Shown here: one piece after another, positions 36,600 to 44,764 of the stretch | Layout: each line of letters opens with the position of its first letter | Numbering within the stretch: position 1 is the stretch's first letter | NCBI RefSeq assembly: GCF_004353185.1 | Contig: NZ_SMUS01000016.1 | Span: 23,433-87,432, forward strand | DNA: 64,000 nucleotides | Direction of reading: 5' to 3' | Origin: Clostridium cuniculi | Lineage (GTDB): Bacteria > Bacillota > Clostridia > Clostridiales > Clostridiaceae | Made by a program: the position numbers and the translations under genes | The notes under the pieces: model-generated | What the model was told of the DNA's origin: nothing | The model's database searches: none | What the model saw: the letters and a program-made list of their open reading frames with translations, nothing else

Positions 36600-36798
36600 T
36601 ACTCTCATTTCTCAGGTTAAACCTGCAGGATTTAGCACCAGCGTCAATGAGTGACAAGTTTCAAGTGATAAGTTTCAAATTATTTAAAACTCCTTAGGGA
36701 ACTTTATTATTAACTATTCACTTGCCACTTGTTACTTGTCACTTGCGACAGGTTGCTAGGCTTCTCAGGGCCAGTCCCTCCACCATTCTTAATAAAAG
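36600..36798 (-). promoter_or_regulatory. SAM-I riboswitch with expanded P3, upstream of metY
   Basis: The minus strand has GGTGGAGGGACTGGCCC, GAAGCCTAGCAACC and GGTGCTAAATCCTGCAGG, the S-box core. As at metT, P3 is enlarged to more than 100 bases by GTGACAAGT-type repeats between GCAACC and GGTGCTAAA. The conserved core is intact. Confidence 0.92.
36651..36746. mobile_element. Repeat element B (GTGACAAGT family) inside SAM-I P3
   Basis: An inverted array of about 96 bp: GTGACAAGT then TTCAAGTGATAAGTTTCAA on the left; CACTTGCCACTTGTTACTTG then ACTTGTCAC on the right. The core ACTCCTTAGGGAACTTT is shared, in opposite orientation, with copy D. Non-coding. Confidence 0.78.
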
Positions 36799-36823
36799 AT
36801 TTTTTATTTAATTTATTATCTTT

Positions 36824-36851
36824 ATTATACATATATGGAATATTTTTTCAA
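36824..36851 (-). promoter_or_regulatory. Promoter of metY-hom
   Basis: TTGAAA, 16-base spacer and TATAAT on the minus strand, shortly before the SAM aptamer. Confidence 0.65.
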
Positions 36852-36869
36852 GTAATTTATTTTATTTTT

Positions 36870-37442
36870 TTAAATTTCATCAATTTTTATAAATTCATTA
36901 TTAGTTATTATATAATTGACTTTAATATCATGAGGTTCATTTTCAATATTATTTACTATCTGAAAATCATAAGCCAATACTAATTTATTGCTTATTTCTT
37001 TAAATTGTGAAAGATATTTATCATAATATCCTCCACCATAACCAATTCTATTTCCTTTTCTATCAAAAGCTAAACCTGGCATTAATATTAAATCAAAATC
37101 TTCACCTATTTTATTTTTATCCACACTTTTAGGTTCAAGAATACCCCAGTTATCCACACTCATGTTATCTAAACTGTTAATTCTTATTGCAACCATTTCC
37201 TTTTTAGTTTTATCAGTCTTAGGAACATAAATTTCTTTATTATCATTTAAAGCATATTTTATAAATTTAATAGTATCTATTTCAGAACCAAAACTTACAT
37301 AAGTAAATATTTTTTTTGACTTATTATAAATATCACTTTCTATTAACTGTTTAAATATTAAAGCATCGTATTCTTTTTTTACCTCTGGCAATAAATTATT
37401 TCTCTTTTTTATTATTTTTTCTCTAACCTTTTTCTTATCCAT
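36870..37442 (-). CDS. 5-formyltetrahydrofolate cyclo-ligase
   Basis: A 190-aa protein with the family pattern: basic N-terminus with KKVREKIIKKRN, FVSFGSEIDT-like strand (FTYVSFGSEIDTIKF), and the ATP/Mg loop LILMPGLAFDRKGNRIGYGGGYYDKYL. It converts 5-formyl-THF to 5,10-methenyl-THF, feeding one-carbon metabolism. ATG at 37442 follows GGAGGGGATAACT. It is monocistronic and close to, but not in, the methionine unit. It contains two DnaA-box matches that probably reflect codon content. Confidence 0.93.
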   Translation of the reverse strand: MDKKKVREKIIKKRNNLLPEVKKEYDALIFKQLIESDIYNKSKKIFTYVSFGSEIDTIKFIKYALNDNKEIYVPKTDKTKKEMVAIRINSLDNMSVDNWGILEPKSVDKNKIGEDFDLILMPGLAFDRKGNRIGYGGGYYDKYLSQFKEISNKLVLAYDFQIVNNIENEPHDIKVNYIITNNEFIKIDEI

Positions 37443-37500
37443 AGTTATCCCCTCCAAAAAGTATTATATTTATCAGTATAATACTTTTTTAATATTATAG

Positions 37501-38763
37501 TTATTTTAATAGTGAAATTTTTGTAGTAATTACTTCTGGTTCTCTTTTAAATAAGAATTCACCTTTTCTAACAGAACAATTAACTCCAACTCTTTCTAAT
37601 ATTGCATCAAACTCATTTTTTGCGTTTAATACTATAAAGTTAGCATCTTTACCTTCCGCTATACCATATTTATCTTCTATATGAAGTGTTTTAGCACTAT
37701 TTATAGTAATTAAGTCTAGTGCATTTTTAATTTCTTCAAATGACATCATATGACAAATATGAATTCCTGCATCAAGAATATTCATTAAGTTTCCATTGCC
37801 TAATGGATACCATGGATCTGAAATTGAATCTTGCGCAAAACAAACATTAATACCAGCATCATTTAACTCTTTGACCCTTGTAAGTCCTCTTCTTTTTGGA
37901 TATGTATCATATCTTCCTTGCAAATGAATATTTTCAGTTGGACATGATATAAAGTTAAGTTTTGATAATGCTAGAAGTTTAAATAATTTAAAAGTGTATG
38001 CATTGTTGTAAGATCCCATTGCACAAGTATGACTTGCTGTTGTAAGCTCTCCAATTCCATTGATATAGGCTTCAGCAGCTAATAGTTCAATAAATCTTGA
38101 TTGCTCATCATCTGTTTCATCACAGTGAATATCAATTAACTTGTTATATTTAATAGCAAGTTCTACAGCTTTCTTAACAGATTTTTCTCCCATTTCTCTT
38201 GTAAATTCAAAGTGAGGTATAGCTCCTACTACATCTGCTCCCATTTTTAATGCTTCCTCTACTAATTTATCTCCATCTTTATATGAATACATCCCCTCTT
38301 GAGGAAATGCTATAATTTGTATATCAACTATATCCTTTACTTCTTCTTTTAATTCCATAATTGCTTTTAAACAAGTAAGCTTTGGATCTGTTACATCTAC
38401 ATGTGTTCTAATATATTGAGTTCCATATAAAATCTCCTTTTTTAGTGCAATTCTCGCCCTATCTTTTATTTCATCCTTTGTCATATTAGATTTTGTCTCA
38501 GACCATCTTTGTATTCCTTCAAAAAGAGTTCCTGTTCCATTATTTGCACCAGCCATACGAGCTGTATATACATAATCTAAATGGATATGTGGATCAACAT
38601 AAGGTGGAACAACTAGATTTCTTTCTAAATCATAAGTCTCTATATCTTTATATTTTTGTGAAAGATCTGGACCTATTTCTTTATATACTCCATTTTCAAC
38701 AAGTAAATCAACTAATTCTTCATTACCTTTTAATCTAGCATTTTTAAATAATATTACCTTCAT
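37501..38763 (-). CDS. codA: Cytosine deaminase-family amidohydrolase (possible creatinine deaminase)
   Basis: A 420-aa amidohydrolase with CodA signatures: metal ligands in DPHIHLDY, the HCDETDD segment (catalytic His and Glu), SHTCAMGSY and AQDSISDPWYPLGNGN with the metal Asp. Family members deaminate cytosine, isoguanine or creatinine. The divergent creatininase gene and the PucR regulator favour creatinine or purine/pyrimidine amide catabolism; the true substrate cannot be fixed from sequence. It is divergently transcribed from the creatininase gene across a 278-base region. Confidence 0.85.
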   Translation of the reverse strand: MKVILFKNARLKGNEELVDLLVENGVYKEIGPDLSQKYKDIETYDLERNLVVPPYVDPHIHLDYVYTARMAGANNGTGTLFEGIQRWSETKSNMTKDEIKDRARIALKKEILYGTQYIRTHVDVTDPKLTCLKAIMELKEEVKDIVDIQIIAFPQEGMYSYKDGDKLVEEALKMGADVVGAIPHFEFTREMGEKSVKKAVELAIKYNKLIDIHCDETDDEQSRFIELLAAEAYINGIGELTTASHTCAMGSYNNAYTFKLFKLLALSKLNFISCPTENIHLQGRYDTYPKRRGLTRVKELNDAGINVCFAQDSISDPWYPLGNGNLMNILDAGIHICHMMSFEEIKNALDLITINSAKTLHIEDKYGIAEGKDANFIVLNAKNEFDAILERVGVNCSVRKGEFLFKREPEVITTKISLLK

Positions 38764-39041
38764 TTTAATACTCCCCCTTTTATTATTTTAATTATTTCAT
38801 TAGTAACATCCAAAGTTTAACATTTAAATATATACTAGTCATTGTACTAAACATACAATAATCTTTTACTATAACTGTGCACATAAAGAACACATTTTAG
38901 GGTATTTATTTGTATTTTTAGTACATTGCAATGTAGTATTTTCCAAGTATATACTATTAGTACGCTGATGCTTCTTAAGAATAAAAAGCTCAGTACGTAA
39001 AATACTTAATTAATTTTTTGACTTAAAAGGGGGATGTTATT
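38764..39041. promoter_or_regulatory. Divergent control region with 14-bp palindrome
   Basis: The space between codA and the creatininase gene holds the perfect palindrome TACATTGCAATGTA at 38922-38935. It is a candidate operator, perhaps for the linked PucR-type regulator. No riboswitch or terminator is evident. Confidence 0.45.
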
Positions 39042-39797
39042 ATGTACGAAAAATTTAAAATGAAGAACATGACATGGCAAGAATTTGCTAAGAAAAAGGA
39101 TAATGTAATTATTCTACCAGTAGGTGCTACAGAACAACATGGTCCTCACCTGCCAACCTGTGTAGATGCTGTATTAGCAGAAGAATTTGCTTGCCGTATA
39201 GCAGAAAAAATAGATGGTGTAGTTGCTCCAACTCTTTCTTATGGATATAAATCAAAACCATTAAGTGGTGGTGGTCCATTATTTCCTGGAACTATTGACT
39301 TAAATGGAGCTACATTACAAGCTTTAGTAATGGATATAATTGATGAATTTGTTCGTGATGGATTTACAAAAATATTTATTTTAAGTGCTCACTTTGAAAA
39401 TGAAGCATTTATTGTAGAAGCTATGGACTTATGCTCTGCAAAATATGGAGATAAAGTAAAACTTCTTCTTACTAACTGGTGGGATCCAATGTCACCTGAT
39501 GTAATTGATAAAGTTTTTGATGAAGTACCATTCCCAGGATGGGCTCTAGAGCATGCTGCTGTTACAGAAACATCATTAATGATGTATTTTGCACCAGAAC
39601 TTGTTAGAGAAGATAAAATATTAGATACAGAAAACGCTAGTCCAGCAACTTATTTTAGATATCCTATTGAAAAAGATATCGTCCCTGAAACTGGAGTACT
39701 TGCATCAGCTAAATCATCTTCTGCTGAAAGAGGAAAAATAATTGTAGACGACGTTGTTCCAAATATAATAAAAATAGTTGAAGAAGCATTTAAATAA
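39042..39797 (+). CDS. crnA: Creatininase (creatinine amidohydrolase)
   Basis: A 251-aa member of the creatininase family with metal ligands Glu31, His33 and Asp42 in GATEQHGPHLPTCVD, then SAHFENEAF giving the His-x-Glu pair, and NWWDPMS with tryptophans used by true creatininases. Many relatives have HGGN instead, so a genuine creatinine-to-creatine hydrolase is plausible. Start follows AAAGGGGGATGTT. It is followed by an EamA carrier on the same strand and faces a CodA-family deaminase. Confidence 0.85.
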   Translation: MYEKFKMKNMTWQEFAKKKDNVIILPVGATEQHGPHLPTCVDAVLAEEFACRIAEKIDGVVAPTLSYGYKSKPLSGGGPLFPGTIDLNGATLQALVMDIIDEFVRDGFTKIFILSAHFENEAFIVEAMDLCSAKYGDKVKLLLTNWWDPMSPDVIDKVFDEVPFPGWALEHAAVTETSLMMYFAPELVREDKILDTENASPATYFRYPIEKDIVPETGVLASAKSSSAERGKIIVDDVVPNIIKIVEEAFK

Positions 39798-39824
39798 ATA
39801 TTTTAGAAAGAAATAGGTAAATTT

Positions 39825-40742
39825 ATGAAATTAAAAGGAATAGTTTTAACAATGCTATCCTCAATTACCTTTGGTTTCGCCTTTACATTAGGGCCTATGA
39901 CATATGGTGCTGGAGGAAGTAATCCTGTAACATTAACTTTTTTAAGAAACTTTTTAAGTTTACCCTTTTTATTGCTAATAGTTTTATTTTTAAAAGTTGA
40001 TTTAAGAGTAACAAAAAATCAACTAAAAAACTTAGCAATATTAGGGTTTATAGGAAATTCAATAACAACATTAATGCTTAATATAGCTTTTGCTCATATA
40101 GATGTAGGAATAGTAACTCCAATCCACTTTACTTATCCTATCTTTGTAACTCTTGGATGTGTACTATTCTTTCACGAAAAGTTAAGCAAGCAAAAGATTA
40201 TTGCATTAGTTATAGCAATGTCTGGTATAGGCTGCTTCTTTATTGAATCATTAAATTCTGCTTCCTTTAACTCATCTACATTAATTGGATTAATTTTAGC
40301 AGTAGCTTCAGGGGCATTTTATGCATTCTATATTATATTTATGGACAAAAGTGGTTTAAAAAGTGAATCTCCATTTAAAATAACATTTTATGTAGCAATT
40401 GCTTCAAGTATAGGTATGTTTTTCTATGGTATTTCTACTAATCAACTTGTTTTATCTTCTCTAACAACTAAATCATGGATTATATCTGCAGTATTTGCAT
40501 TTTTATGTACAGTTGTTGCTTTATCATTATTACAAGTTGGTATAAAACATATTGGAGCAAGTGAGGCCGCTGTTATAAGTACTTTTGAACCTATAACTAG
40601 CGTAATATTTGGAATATTATTATTAAATGAAAAAATAACACCAATAAAAATTATTGCTTGTATATTAATTTTTTCAGGGGTATTAATATTATCTTTTGCA
40701 AAAAATAATACATCAGAGATTAAACAGGAATTGAAATCTTAA
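39825..40742 (+). CDS. EamA/DMT-family transporter
   Basis: A 305-aa protein with ten membrane helices and two EamA repeats (AFTLGPMTYGAGG...LRNFLSLPFLL; ASEAAVISTFEPITSVIFGILLL). It lies 27 bases after the creatininase gene, so it is probably co-transcribed and may carry creatinine, creatine or a related metabolite. The family is broad and substrate cannot be predicted. A terminator follows at 40749. Confidence 0.88.
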   Translation: MKLKGIVLTMLSSITFGFAFTLGPMTYGAGGSNPVTLTFLRNFLSLPFLLLIVLFLKVDLRVTKNQLKNLAILGFIGNSITTLMLNIAFAHIDVGIVTPIHFTYPIFVTLGCVLFFHEKLSKQKIIALVIAMSGIGCFFIESLNSASFNSSTLIGLILAVASGAFYAFYIIFMDKSGLKSESPFKITFYVAIASSIGMFFYGISTNQLVLSSLTTKSWIISAVFAFLCTVVALSLLQVGIKHIGASEAAVISTFEPITSVIFGILLLNEKITPIKIIACILIFSGVLILSFAKNNTSEIKQELKS

Positions 40743-40748
40743 AATTAG

Positions 40749-40770
40749 CCCCTATGTATTATCATAGGGG
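40749..40770 (+). terminator. Terminator after the EamA gene
   Basis: CCCCTATG/CATAGGGG stem with a 6-base loop, followed by ATTTTTATTTT. The stop codon of the convergent PucR gene lies in the stem. Confidence 0.8.
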
Positions 40771-41985
40771 ATTTTTATTTTGTAGGTTAATAAATTCATA
40801 AATTAATATGCTATTAAAAAGTTCTAAATCTATCATTGCATCATCTAAATCTATTTTTAAAAGCTCCTTGATTATTGCTAATCTATAAATCAATGTATTT
40901 CTATGGATAAAAAGTTCTTGAGATGTCTTTAATAAATGTCTATTATTTTGGAAATAACATTTTAAAGTTCCCATTAAATCCATCCCATGATTTTTATCAT
41001 GTTCTAAAATTGGTCCTAGGTTTTCATAACAATATTCCTGTATCTCTTTAATATCAGAAACTTCTACTAACCATCTAATAATCCCCAACTCATTATACTT
41101 AATAATTCTTGAATCCCTATTACATATATCAATCATAGATAGAGCTTTAAAAGCTTCCTTATAACTTATTTTTATATCAGAATTCGATTCTCTTATACGA
41201 CTAAAACTTAAGCTGCTTTTAATTTCTGGATATCTAATATTTACAAGATTAAATACGGCCTCAACAACCTCTAATGATTTTTTACCTTCTTGATAATCAT
41301 TTGTAAATATTAAAAACATTAAGCTACTTGCATACTCCATTGGAATTATAGTTTGATTATTTATATTTAATTCTTCTTCTAATGAATGAATTATATATTT
41401 ACTAATTTGTTCTAAATCATAGGAAATATTATCTGTATTTTGAGATGTATTTTCCATTTTAAATATACATATATAATGAAAAGGTTTTAACTTTATATTA
41501 TAAAATTCTGCTAGAGCATGTACATCTTCTTGTAAATGATGTTGAGAAAAAATAATTGATTCTAAAAAACCTTTTGCATTCTTTTTTTCTTCCTGCTTTT
41601 GTTCTGATTTAAATAAAATTTCTTGTGTAATATCTATTAATTTAATATTCCAAGGCATTATAAATACAGGAAAATCAGCTTCATTTGCTCTATCTATGAT
41701 AATTTTAGGTATACTACTTATATGTTTATCATCAATTAAAATTACAATTCCAGAAAGATTCTTATAAATACACTCTTCTATTAACAATAAAAAACTATTA
41801 TCATCTTTTCCTATATCTGTGTAAGTAACAAATATTAATTCCTTCCCATAAAGCCATTGAGAAATAGATTCAGTCATTCTTACATAAGGCCAAGAAATTT
41901 CACGGTATAATCCCCTTTCTCCAGCTAATAGCTTTGCCCTTGAGAAATTTTTAAGCTGAAATAAATCCCTACAACAAAGAGCCAT
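40762..41985 (-). CDS. PucR-family transcriptional regulator
   Basis: A 407-aa regulator with the N-terminal PucR ligand domain (FSRAKLLAGERGLYREISWPYV) and a C-terminal CdaR/PucR-type helix-turn-helix (HLLKTSQELFIHRNTLIYRL). Family members control purine and allantoin catabolism and respond to nitrogen-rich small molecules. It converges on the creatininase-EamA unit and is the likely regulator of that cluster. Whether it acts on the palindrome at 38922 is untested. Confidence 0.88.
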   Translation of the reverse strand: MALCCRDLFQLKNFSRAKLLAGERGLYREISWPYVRMTESISQWLYGKELIFVTYTDIGKDDNSFLLLIEECIYKNLSGIVILIDDKHISSIPKIIIDRANEADFPVFIMPWNIKLIDITQEILFKSEQKQEEKKNAKGFLESIIFSQHHLQEDVHALAEFYNIKLKPFHYICIFKMENTSQNTDNISYDLEQISKYIIHSLEEELNINNQTIIPMEYASSLMFLIFTNDYQEGKKSLEVVEAVFNLVNIRYPEIKSSLSFSRIRESNSDIKISYKEAFKALSMIDICNRDSRIIKYNELGIIRWLVEVSDIKEIQEYCYENLGPILEHDKNHGMDLMGTLKCYFQNNRHLLKTSQELFIHRNTLIYRLAIIKELLKIDLDDAMIDLELFNSILIYEFINLQNKNPL

Positions 41986-42093
41986 AAACCCATACCTTCT
42001 TTCTTTATAAAAAATAATTATTTTATAATTATATTGTAAATTTATAATTATATTACAAATTCAAAGTGAATACATGATACAGTTCATTATATG

Positions 42094-43116
42094 CTACTCT
42101 AAACTTTTAACTAATACTAAATCTCTTAATATTGATGCTGCAGCATTCCTTGTACCAGAAGCACCTCCAATTATGCTTATATCTCCTAAACTATCAGTTT
42201 TAAAGAAAACTCCTTTATTTTTATAATCAACAAAATAAAGTGGATGATCTTCTTTTATTTTTATTGGTCTTACATAAGCCTTTACCATATTATCTTCTCT
42301 ATAAACTCTACCTATTAATTTTAACTTTTCATTTTCTTTTTTAGATTCTTTTATTGTATCTAGCTTAACTTCTGTTATTCCCTTTACTTCTATATCTTCT
42401 AATTTTATATTTGCATCCATAAGAACATTAGCTAATATTACTATCTTACATGCAGTATCATATCCTAAAACATCAAGACTTGGATTAGCTTCTGCTATTC
42501 CATCTTTTTGTGCTTGAGCTAAGGCCTCTTCATAACTAACTTCCTCCATTGACATTTTACTTAATATATAATTTGTTGTTCCATTTAATATACCTTCAAT
42601 AGCTTGTATCTCACTACCAGCAACATCATATAAGCCTCCATTAATTGAAGGCAATGCTCCTCCAGTTGTACAACCAACCTTAAGCTTTACTGAGTTTTTA
42701 TCAGCAATTTCTTTTAGTTCTTTGTATTTTAATATAATAGGTCCCTTATTACCTGTCACAACATTTATTCCACTTTCCAATGCTGTTTTTATATGTGTTA
42801 ATCCTGGTTCTCCCGTCTCTATGTTAGTAGATGTTAACTCTACTAAGGTATCAACATCATTATTTTGAATCATCTCTTCAAACTTTAAATTTTCTTTCCA
42901 TAATATATGCTCTTTAATACTTTTCTTTTTATTAATAAATTCAGCTAACTCTTCTAAATCAATTCCATTTGATTCATAAATTCCACCATCACTTTTTAAT
43001 ATATATTTTACTTTTAAATCTAAATTATATTTTTCAAAAATATATTTTTTCTTTTCTACCAATAATTTTACAAATGCTTGTCCTATTCCTCCAAACCCTA
43101 TTAATCCTATATCCAT
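42094..43116 (-). CDS. Homoserine dehydrogenase paralogue, no ACT domain
   Basis: A 340-aa protein with GLIGFGGIGQAF as nucleotide motif and the catalytic-domain signature IEGILNGTTNYILSKM. It has a longer first domain than the hom at 33.8 kb and lacks the C-terminal ACT domain, so it should not be feedback-regulated the same way. It may serve threonine or another branch, or a related hydroxy acid. It lies 108 bases upstream of the PucR gene on the same strand. Confidence 0.85.
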   Translation of the reverse strand: MDIGLIGFGGIGQAFVKLLVEKKKYIFEKYNLDLKVKYILKSDGGIYESNGIDLEELAEFINKKKSIKEHILWKENLKFEEMIQNNDVDTLVELTSTNIETGEPGLTHIKTALESGINVVTGNKGPIILKYKELKEIADKNSVKLKVGCTTGGALPSINGGLYDVAGSEIQAIEGILNGTTNYILSKMSMEEVSYEEALAQAQKDGIAEANPSLDVLGYDTACKIVILANVLMDANIKLEDIEVKGITEVKLDTIKESKKENEKLKLIGRVYREDNMVKAYVRPIKIKEDHPLYFVDYKNKGVFFKTDSLGDISIIGGASGTRNAAASILRDLVLVKSLE

Positions 43117-43142
43117 AAATTCACCTCAAACTTTATATTAAA

Positions 43143-43169
43143 GGCACTTATCCATAACAGATAAATGCC
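43143..43169 (-). terminator. Hairpin after the CPBP gene
   Basis: Imperfect stem GGCACTTATC/GATAAATGCC between the CPBP gene and the second homoserine dehydrogenase; T-tract is poor, so this is tentative. Confidence 0.35.
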
Positions 43170-43175
43170 CATATG

Positions 43176-44030
43176 TTATCTATAAATATTTACTTTAATT
43201 TCAGTTCGTTCTTTTAAATTTAATATTTTAAAACATAAAATCATTAATATTACACCTATTATAGGTACTACAATAAACAATATAGTTGTCCATATTTCAG
43301 TACTAGGATAATAAACAAAATTCACTAAAAGATTATTGGCAAAATGCATTATCATACATAAATAAATTGACTTAGTATAATAAAATACAGTTCCTAATAT
43401 TAATCCTAATAAAAAAGCATTGATACCTTGCGGTATATTTAAATGTGCTATACCAAAAATTAATGCTGAATAAAATATAGCTTTTTTACTACTATACTTA
43501 TTTATTAATCCTTTTAATAATATTCCTCTATATAATGTTTCCTCAAAAATAGGTGCAATTACACAAGTTTCTATTAATAATATTACTATAGGTAATGAAT
43601 TAAAGTATTCCATTGCAGATTCAAACATATCCCCAGTTGGAATTGAAAATAATATATAATCAAACCATCCATAAGTAATAAATATATATGAAACAATTAA
43701 TAATGGTGCAACTAAATAGTCTCTTTTTCTTATTTTAAATTTATTAGTAACTTCGTTAGATGTATCAAACCTTTTATTTATAAATACAGTAATAATTAAA
43801 AGAGAGCCAAATTGATAAATACATGATAATAATGTAGATATAATATACCAAAAATCATTATATGTATTAACCCCCATATTACTTAAAGCAGTATAAAATA
43901 TATCCGTTGGAGTATTCAAAAACATAAGTACTATATCAAATAAAAATGATAATCCTAATGCTTGCCAGAAATTTATTGGGTTTATTTCTATTCTTTCTTT
44001 ATTCAAATCTTTAAAATAATTTATAATCAT
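43176..44030 (-). CDS. CPBP-family intramembrane protease
   Basis: A 284-aa protein with about eight membrane helices and the CPBP/Abi motifs EETLYRGILL and FGIAHLN, which carry the catalytic Glu and His of the Rce1-like fold. Family roles include prenyl-peptide processing and bacteriocin self-immunity; nothing nearby tells which. It is separate from the second CPBP gene at 51.6 kb. Confidence 0.88.
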   Translation of the reverse strand: MIINYFKDLNKERIEINPINFWQALGLSFLFDIVLMFLNTPTDIFYTALSNMGVNTYNDFWYIISTLLSCIYQFGSLLIITVFINKRFDTSNEVTNKFKIRKRDYLVAPLLIVSYIFITYGWFDYILFSIPTGDMFESAMEYFNSLPIVILLIETCVIAPIFEETLYRGILLKGLINKYSSKKAIFYSALIFGIAHLNIPQGINAFLLGLILGTVFYYTKSIYLCMIMHFANNLLVNFVYYPSTEIWTTILFIVVPIIGVILMILCFKILNLKERTEIKVNIYR

Positions 44031-44105
44031 AAAATCCTTTTCCTTTTATATTAATATATTCATTTTATTTTATTCTCCATTTAATGTAAACATTATTGTA
44101 AAAAT

Positions 44106-44132
44106 AAAAAAGCTAGGTTAACTAGCTTTTTT
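44106..44132 (-). terminator. Terminator after the DUF1540 gene
   Basis: AAAAAGCTAG/CTAGCTTTTT stem with a 5-base loop and flanking A/T tracts just after the stop codon. Confidence 0.8.
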
Positions 44133-44136
44133 ATTT

Positions 44137-44457
44137 TTACTTATCTATTTTGGATGCAAATGTTGCACATTCAGTTTGTACTTCTGATAAAGCATAAGAG
44201 CCTTCTATACTTATATTGTCAGCTTCACATTTCTGATTATTGTTATACTTACAATTTTCTGCTTCACACAATACATCTAATAAATTTTTAGGTGATTGTG
44301 TATTATTAGTAAGCTCGCCTTCTTTTCTTCTGAAATTTTCACAACTTGTAAAAGTTGCAGTAATTGTATTCTTCCCTGCAACTTTTATATATTCTCTGCA
44401 ACATAAATTATTCTGATTATGAGTACATGTGTTAACACTACACATTAAATTATTCAT
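44137..44457 (-). CDS. Double DUF1540 cysteine-rich protein
   Basis: A 106-aa protein built of two DUF1540 repeats, each with a C-x4-C-x6-C-type set and a final Cys: CSVNTCTHNQNNLC...CENF and CEAENCKYNNNQKC...CATF. These modules probably bind a metal (zinc) through four cysteines. Function is unknown; they are common in clostridia and often sporulation-linked. The start follows GGAGGATTAGAAA. Confidence 0.85.
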   Translation of the reverse strand: MNNLMCSVNTCTHNQNNLCCREYIKVAGKNTITATFTSCENFRRKEGELTNNTQSPKNLLDVLCEAENCKYNNNQKCEADNISIEGSYALSEVQTECATFASKIDK

Positions 44458-44764
44458 TTTCTAATCCTCCGTTAAAATACTACTATCAGATAATATTATT
44501 TTATTAATATTACTTTTTTATACTGTATTCTAATTTAAAGTAATATATAAATTATATTATCTTTAGTTCTTAACTAGTAATTATCTAACTTTTTCTATAA
44601 GCTACTTTATTTTTTACTTATATTCGATTAAAATTATTAATAATAGCCAAAATATATGTTATAAATGTTATATACTTAGGAGATAATTATTTTTTATAGA
44701 ATAATTTAAATTCTTATATAAATATTTTTAACTCAAAATTAATCGTTAATAGGAGAGGTAAACT
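44458..44764. other. Intergenic region upstream of glnS
   Basis: About 300 bases of AT-rich DNA between the divergent DUF1540 gene and glnS. I see no T-box, riboswitch core or strong hairpin; only promoter-like AT stretches. Confidence 0.5.

Noticed and set aside
37117..37158. Second DnaA-box cluster
   Set aside because: Two TTATCCACA matches lie inside the coding sequence of the cyclo-ligase gene and are probably due to codon content; a single match also occurs in the deacetylase gene.
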